Assembly (NCBI GenBank): GCA_900540335.1
Contig: UQFC01000052.1
Span: 1 to 17,849 of the forward strand
Source: an uncultured Clostridium sp.
GTDB lineage: Bacteria; Bacillota; Clostridia; Lachnospirales; Lachnospiraceae
Reading direction: 5' to 3'
Length of the DNA stretch: 17,849 nucleotides
Both the position numbers and the translations under genes were made by a program. The notes under the pieces were generated by a model. It ran no database searches and was not told the origin of the DNA. It saw only the letters and a list, made by a program, of their open reading frames with translations. This document shows, one piece after another, positions 14,478 through 17,849 of the stretch (its first letter is position 1; each line of letters begins with the position of its first letter).

Positions 14478-14564
14478 TATCTGAATTGTGTATATTGCAC
14501 AAATAATTCGTTATTTTTTTATCACAATGCACACAATCTGCTTTTTTGTTGAATTACTCGTTTT

Positions 14565-15254
14565 TTACCTGGCATCCAGCAAAAGCTGGGTCAGATCCTC
14601 AATGCTTCTGGGGCCTGCATATACCTGGCTGTTATTAATAATCACCAGAGGAACCCGTTCAATCTGATACTTCTCCACCAGATCCGGATACAGATTAGCA
14701 TCGTACATCTGAGCCTGAACAAGAGGACTTAACATGGCAATCCGCTGGCTGGCAATCACCACACCGGGACAGTGATGGCAGGCCAGAGAGACACAGATTT
14801 TCACATCCGCAGGACGTTTCAGCCTTCCAATCTTTTTTATGGCAGCTTTGGAAATCTCCTGCCCCGGTCCGGCCGCATTGTAGATTCCAATAACAAAGGA
14901 ATTGATTTCCTTTCCTCCCGGCACCCCGTGAAAGGCTGCTCTCTGATAGACCCCTTCTACAAAAATACCGGTTACAGGCAAATGAGAAATATCGATCTGC
15001 GCCCCCTGCTCTCTTGTCTCCTGTGCAAGAATATCAGCTTCCTTTCTGCTGTAAAGCTCCAGAGAAATCATGGGAGAAAGTCCGGCGATCCCTTTGAGAA
15101 ACGAAGCCATCTCCGCAGATTTCTCCTCCTCCGGATCCACTGCTGCCTTCAGAACCACAGCCTTGTCCAGCTTCTGAAAAATCCCTCTCATGGTTTCTGC
15201 TGTCTTCTCATCCAGAAGAGGACTTTCTCCGGAAATCAGAGAAATGTCTATCAT
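14565..15254 (-). CDS. AhpF N-terminal-domain-like tandem thioredoxin-fold protein
   Basis: The 229 aa protein corresponds to the first third of AhpF, the part that reduces AhpC, without the flavoprotein part. It appears to have two thioredoxin folds; only the second has an active site, C159-H-H-C162 (LACHHCPGVV, like the CHNC of AhpF), with the matching cis-proline at V201-P202. The first fold lacks a CxxC, again as in AhpF. I start it at 15254, where GGAGGTG lies 6 bases upstream, rather than at the upstream ATG inside ahpC. It begins 13 bases after the ahpC stop, so the pair is surely coexpressed. It should carry electrons to AhpC, but the reductase that feeds it is not in this operon. Confidence 0.88.
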   Translation of the reverse strand: MIDISLISGESPLLDEKTAETMRGIFQKLDKAVVLKAAVDPEEEKSAEMASFLKGIAGLSPMISLELYSRKEADILAQETREQGAQIDISHLPVTGIFVEGVYQRAAFHGVPGGKEINSFVIGIYNAAGPGQEISKAAIKKIGRLKRPADVKICVSLACHHCPGVVIASQRIAMLSPLVQAQMYDANLYPDLVEKYQIERVPLVIINNSQVYAGPRSIEDLTQLLLDAR

Positions 15255-15267
15255 CCCCGTCACCTCC

Positions 15268-15831
15268 CTATAAAAGTCCAACCAGATCAAGACTTGGCAT
15301 CAGTGTTTCCTCCCCCGGCTTCCATTTGGCCGGGCACACCTGATCTCCGTGCTCCTCTACGTATTTTGCCGCCTGTACCTTCCTCAAAAGCTCCTGGGCA
15401 TTCCGGCCGATTCCCATATCATGAACCTCGTAGGCCCGGATCTTTCCCTCCGGATTCAGAATAAAGGTTGCCCTGAGAGCCTGTCCTGCCTCTTCCTCCA
15501 AAACACCGAACTGTCTTGCAAGAACACCGGCCGGATCCCCCAGCATGGGATACTGGATTTTCCGGATTGTCTCAGAAGCATCTGCCCATGCCTTGTGTAC
15601 AAAATGGGTGTCCTCTGAAACAGAATAAATTTCACATCCCTCATCCTGGAAATCCTCATAATAATCCTGCAGATCTCCCAGCTCTGTGGGACACACAAAT
15701 GTAAAATCCGCCGGATAAAAAAACAGCACAGACCAGTGCCCCAGAAGGCTTTCCTTCGTCACTTCTTCAAATTTTCCTCTGCAGAAGGCCTGAACCTTAA
15801 ACGCCTCTGCTTCTTTTCCAATCAAATGCAT
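15268..15831 (-). CDS. ahpC: AhpC, alkyl hydroperoxide reductase (typical 2-Cys peroxiredoxin)
   Basis: AhpC reduces hydrogen peroxide and organic peroxides in the cytosol. I start it at 15831 (187 aa, exactly the usual AhpC length), where AAGGAG lies 5 bases upstream; the longer frame runs into the promoter. The peroxidatic site is PADFTFVCPTE with Cys47, and the resolving cysteine is Cys166 in QVCPAKWKPG, so it is a typical 2-Cys AhpC of the Prx1/AhpC group. The helper protein follows 13 bases after the stop. A consensus promoter lies about 110 bases upstream, and a 26-codon ORF with a better ribosome site ends 2 bases before the ahpC ATG. Confidence 0.96.
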   Translation of the reverse strand: MHLIGKEAEAFKVQAFCRGKFEEVTKESLLGHWSVLFFYPADFTFVCPTELGDLQDYYEDFQDEGCEIYSVSEDTHFVHKAWADASETIRKIQYPMLGDPAGVLARQFGVLEEEAGQALRATFILNPEGKIRAYEVHDMGIGRNAQELLRKVQAAKYVEEHGDQVCPAKWKPGEETLMPSLDLVGLL

Positions 15832-15833
15832 TC

Positions 15834-15914
15834 CTACTCCTTTCTCCGCCTTCCCTGCCATTCTGCAGGAGCTTCCACGGACAAAATACACGCTCTCAGG
15901 CTGCCTGATTTCAT
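15834..15914 (-). CDS. Candidate 26-codon leader ORF upstream of ahpC
   Basis: An ATG at 15914 is preceded by GGGGAGG with ideal 7-base spacing, stronger than the site of ahpC itself. It opens a 26-codon frame starting MKSGSLRACILSVEAP and ending in a basic GRRRKE tail. Its TAG overlaps the end of the ahpC ribosome site and leaves only 2 bases before the ahpC ATG, in a different frame. That geometry suggests translational coupling or a regulatory leader peptide (one Cys, residue 9). It lies fully inside the predicted transcript. No homology is known to me. Confidence 0.4.
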   Translation of the reverse strand: MKSGSLRACILSVEAPAEWQGRRRKE

Positions 15915-15948
15915 ACGCGAACCTCCCCTCACCGGGGATTTCGTTTTC

Positions 15949-15978
15949 ATTATACGAAAAAAAAGAGGACAATGTCAA
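15949..15978 (-). promoter_or_regulatory. Consensus promoter of the ahp pair
   Basis: Minus-strand TTGACA (15973-15978) and TATAAT (15949-15954) are both perfect consensus hexamers, 18 bases apart. The predicted start near 15942 gives a leader of about 110 bases. I see no clear PerR box over it. Such a strong promoter fits an abundant peroxidase. Confidence 0.75.
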
Positions 15979-16001
15979 CGGATTTCTCCGGCAGTTTTAC
16001 A

Positions 16002-16011
16002 GGAAATTTCC
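16002..16011. promoter_or_regulatory. Palindrome GGAAATTTCC between the divergent ahp and ROK promoters
   Basis: This perfect 10-base palindrome lies 7 bases upstream of the ROK -35 box and 23 bases upstream of the ahp -35 box. It is a plausible operator for the divergently encoded ROK regulator; no binding data. Confidence 0.3.
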
Positions 16012-16018
16012 CCGATGC

Positions 16019-16047
16019 TTGCACCGCCCTGTCTCCTGTGCTACAAT
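16019..16047 (+). promoter_or_regulatory. Promoter of the ROK regulator gene
   Basis: TTGCAC (16019-16024) and TACAAT (16042-16047) are 17 bases apart, with a predicted start near 16054 and a leader of about 27 bases. Confidence 0.6.
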
Positions 16048-16080
16048 GAATAAAAATACAGAAAATCAAGGATTTTGACT

Positions 16081-17232
16081 ATGAAAATATCTCAGACAAA
16101 AGACATTCGTTCCGCCAACCGGCTGACTATCATCAAATATATCCAGGATCACCGCCAGACCTCCAGAGCCCGTATTTCCGAAGAAACCGGCCTTAACAAA
16201 GCTACGGTTTCCACGATTGTGAAAGAATGGATGAGCATGAATCTGGTCAGGGAAACGACCATGGGCGACTCCAGCGGCGGCCGTCCCCCGATTAATCTCA
16301 CTCTGTGTGCCCGGGCCGGCTTCTGCATTGCCGTGGATATCGGTGTCAGACAGGTTGGCCTGCTTCTAACGGATTTAAATAATGATATCATCAGCCGATC
16401 CAGCTTTTCCATTGAAGCGCCGGATTTTTCCCATGTGTACCGGCAGCTCTATACCTCTCTTGACCGGCTGATTCAGGAAATTCCCGCCAGCTCCTACGGA
16501 CTCATCGGAATCAGTCTTTCTGTTCGTGGAATCATTGACCTGGACGGAATTATCCGTTTTATTCCCAAGCTGAAATGGCATAACATTGATCTCAAATCAC
16601 TTTTTGAGCAGCGTTATCAGGTGCCTGTATTTATCGATAACGACGGAAATCTGGCCGCTTCCATGGAGTACCGTCTTCACCCTCAGTACCGGGAGCTGAC
16701 GGTTCTTTCCATTACCGACGTAATCTCCTGCGGCATGATTACCAACGGCCAGCTGATTCGCGGATATCTGGGATTTGCCAACGCCGTAGGCCATCATACC
16801 ATCAACATGGAGGAAACGAGACAGTGCAGCTGTGGAAAATACGGGTGCTGGGAGCAATACTGCTCCGAGCAGTGTCTGATTGACGAAATGAATCTCCGGC
16901 TGGAGACTCCTATTTCCGATATTGACAGCTTTATCCGCCTGGTAAAAGAGCAGAATTCCGATGCCCTGGAAATTCTGGATCGATACATTGAAAACCTTGC
17001 CATCGGACTTTCCAATATCATTTTCTTCATCAACTGCGAAATGATTATTCTCAATTCCCGGCTCATCCAGTCTCTTCCCTACCTGCTGCCGGAAATAATC
17101 AAACGAACCATTCTTCCCATTACCCACGGACAGGAAATTCTGATTTCCACCCTTGGCAAGGAAGCTCCCATTCTGGGCGCCTCCAGAAAAGCCATCGAAG
17201 AATTTTTCGAAACCCTCTCCACCAGGCTCTGA
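16081..17232 (+). CDS. ROK-family transcriptional regulator (NagC/XylR type)
   Basis: The 383 aa protein has an N-terminal winged helix-turn-helix (about residues 12-60, core RISEETGLNKATVSTIVKEW, then GGRPP), followed by a ROK sugar-kinase-like domain. The ROK zinc motif is intact: H238 with C249-x-C251-x4-C256 (CSCGKYGCWE). The ATP loop, DxGGT in real kinases, reads D86-I-G-V-R, so it should not be a kinase but a sugar-sensing repressor. The IDNDGN segment (185-190), equivalent to the kinase base region, is kept and may still bind sugar. I start it at the ATG 16081, with AAGGA 8 bases upstream; the TTG two codons earlier is too close. It is divergent from ahpC and convergent with a ROK sugar kinase. 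The ligand is unknown. Confidence 0.93.
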   Translation: MKISQTKDIRSANRLTIIKYIQDHRQTSRARISEETGLNKATVSTIVKEWMSMNLVRETTMGDSSGGRPPINLTLCARAGFCIAVDIGVRQVGLLLTDLNNDIISRSSFSIEAPDFSHVYRQLYTSLDRLIQEIPASSYGLIGISLSVRGIIDLDGIIRFIPKLKWHNIDLKSLFEQRYQVPVFIDNDGNLAASMEYRLHPQYRELTVLSITDVISCGMITNGQLIRGYLGFANAVGHHTINMEETRQCSCGKYGCWEQYCSEQCLIDEMNLRLETPISDIDSFIRLVKEQNSDALEILDRYIENLAIGLSNIIFFINCEMIILNSRLIQSLPYLLPEIIKRTILPITHGQEILISTLGKEAPILGASRKAIEEFFETLSTRL

Positions 17233-17249
17233 TAAATCAAGAGATGAAA

Positions 17250-17273
17250 AAGAAGCTCGCGAGCGGGCTTCTT
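17250..17273 (-). terminator. Hairpin near the ROK regulator stop, terminator-like on the minus strand
   Basis: AAGAAGC (17250-17256) pairs with GCTTCTT (17267-17273) around a GC-rich loop. On the minus strand the stem runs into TTT (17247-17249), so it may be a second stop for transcripts coming from the downstream kinase gene. On the plus strand no U-run follows. Confidence 0.4.
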
Positions 17274-17321
17274 CGCCTGCGGCGGGTCGCTTCTGAGACA
17301 AAATGTTCTGCCGCCGCATGG

Positions 17322-17342
17322 CGATCCTCGCGGATCGTTTTT
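17322..17342 (+). terminator. Intrinsic terminator of the ROK regulator gene
   Basis: CGATCC (17322-17327) pairs with GGATCG (17332-17337) around TCGC, followed by TTTTT (17338-17342). The U-run is also the start of a 15-base inverted repeat (17338-17352 with 17362-17376), which could form a competing structure. Confidence 0.7.
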
Positions 17343-17376
17343 GTTTCACAGGGCGTAATTTCCTGTGAAACAAAAA
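17338..17376. repeat. Perfect 15-base inverted repeat in the convergent intergenic region
   Basis: The arms 17338-17352 and 17362-17376 are perfectly complementary, around a 9-base loop. Its T-run is on the 5' arm on both strands, so it is not itself a standard terminator, but it would reinforce the flanking ones. Confidence 0.65.
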
Positions 17377-17413
17377 ACAGACGCAGCAACCGTCCCCCGA
17401 CGTTTGCTACGTC
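17372..17413 (-). terminator. Intrinsic terminator of the ROK sugar kinase gene
   Basis: On the minus strand GACGTAGCAA (17404-17413) pairs with TTGCTGCGTC (17380-17389), with one G-U pair, and is followed by TG and a run of six T (17372-17377). It lies about 40 bases after the kinase stop codon. Confidence 0.75.
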
Positions 17414-17450
17414 CTTATATCTAAAACACTACCCCCTGTGCAGGTGCCTG

Positions 17451-17849
17451 TCAGTCAAGCACCATGCGCGCTGCCCCGTATATACCTGCATCGTTCCCCA
17501 ACGATGCCAGGACAATGCCTGCTTTTTTCTTGGAGACAGGCGTAAACTCCTCGTAATGCTTCATTGTCAGATCCGTCAAAATCTTTCCTGCCCGGCTTAC
17601 CCCACCGCCGATTACAAAGATTTCCGGATCTACAATATGGGTTACATAGGCCATAGCCAGCCCCAGATAACGGCAGGCTGTGTCCAGTGTTTCCATTGCC
17701 ATAGCATCTCCGTCCTTCGCGCAGTCACAGACATTCTTTGCTGTTACTCTGTCGCCGAATTTCCGGAGAGCCGACGGCTGTGTGCCTGCGGCCATATTCC
17801 GTCTGGCTTCTCTTGCAATTCCCGTTGCGCTTGCAACCTGCTCAAGACA
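17451..17849 (-). CDS. ROK-family sugar kinase, probably glucokinase (5' end outside window)
   Basis: Only the C-terminal 132 residues are visible; the frame is open through the window edge. The first visible residues, CLEQVASATGI, follow the end of the ROK zinc motif as in bacterial glucokinases (the preceding CxCGxxG part is outside). VDPEIFVIGGGVSRAG is the C-terminal nucleotide-contact stretch, and the tail LGNDAGIYGAARMVL is the usual glucokinase ending. It probably phosphorylates glucose to glucose-6-phosphate with ATP; other hexose or N-acetylmannosamine ROK kinases cannot be excluded without the N-terminus. It is convergent with the ROK regulator, and a run of hairpins separates the two. 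Confidence 0.88.
   Translation of the reverse strand, partial: CLEQVASATGIAREARRNMAAGTQPSALRKFGDRVTAKNVCDCAKDGDAMAMETLDTACRYLGLAMAYVTHIVDPEIFVIGGGVSRAGKILTDLTMKHYEEFTPVSKKKAGIVLASLGNDAGIYGAARMVLD

Larger units (their letters stand above)
14222..14564 (-). other. 343-base intergenic control region between the ahp pair and glpP
   Basis: This gap holds no gene. From the ahp side it contains an inverted repeat TTGTG-N7-CACAA (14486-14502), a perfect 12-base palindrome TGAAGCGCTTCA (14466-14477), the glpP promoter (14398-14427), the leader terminator (14315-14362), and about 90 bases of untranslated leader before glpP. No separate terminator for the ahp pair is evident, so ahp transcripts may run into the glp leader and stop at its terminator. 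Confidence 0.7.

Noticed and set aside
14772..15464. A 230-codon plus-strand frame opposite the ahp pair
   Set aside because: It is antisense to the CHHC helper and the ahpC end, with no ribosome site and no recognisable domain.
15949..15978. PerR box over the ahpC promoter
   Set aside because: TATAAT is present as the -10, but no TTATAAT-N-ATTATAA type repeat is seen.
16597..17373. A 258-codon minus-strand frame opposite the ROK regulator
   Set aside because: The sense strand encodes a full ROK regulator with an intact zinc motif; the antisense frame runs through the terminator region.

Overview
The window reads as a chromosomal stretch from a fermentative, low-to-mid GC Gram-positive of the class Clostridia, most likely a gut-type Lachnospiraceae. 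This rests on protein character (a GlpP antiterminator, a PTS-dependent DhaKLM, a short glycerol kinase/facilitator pair, a stand-alone AhpF-type thioredoxin-fold protein), strong AGGAGG ribosome sites and sigma-A promoters. Genus cannot be fixed from the sequence. There is no IS element, phage gene, tRNA, rRNA or CRISPR array.

Layout. (1) 1-1396: tail of an unidentified gene, then a promoter, a 77-codon hypothetical ORF and an aldose-1-epimerase-like gene, closed by a bidirectional terminator. (2) 1401-4293: a thioredoxin-reductase-like flavoprotein that has lost its redox cysteines, divergent from two tandem LysR-family regulators. (3) 4308-5563: a two-gene split CHR-family (chromate-type) transporter with its own promoter. 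(4) 5607-14427: one long minus-strand glycerol cluster, in transcription order glpP, glpK, glpF, a three-gene FAD/Fe-S oxidoreductase set (GlpA-like, second flavoprotein, DUF1667-like), a 67-residue Cys-repeat protein, dhaK, dhaL, dhaM. (5) 14565-15978: ahpC peroxiredoxin plus its AhpF-N-terminal-like partner, with a consensus promoter and a candidate leader ORF. (6) 16019-17849: a divergent ROK-family repressor, a cluster of hairpins, and the 3' end of a convergent ROK sugar kinase.

How it works together. Glycerol would enter through GlpF, be phosphorylated by GlpK, be oxidised by the GlpA-like/flavoprotein/Fe-S set, and enter glycolysis as dihydroxyacetone phosphate; DhaKLM would feed dihydroxyacetone to the same point using PTS phosphate. 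Two leader terminators, one before glpP and one before the GlpA-like gene, share sequence at their feet and fit GlpP antitermination. The most unusual gene is the small acidic protein at 7734-7937, with three exact CGLNDMNCL units spaced 48 bases apart and no recognised family. The redox genes at both ends (a CxxC-less reductase homologue; AhpC with a CHHC carrier but no AhpF flavoprotein) leave the electron path to the peroxidase unexplained.
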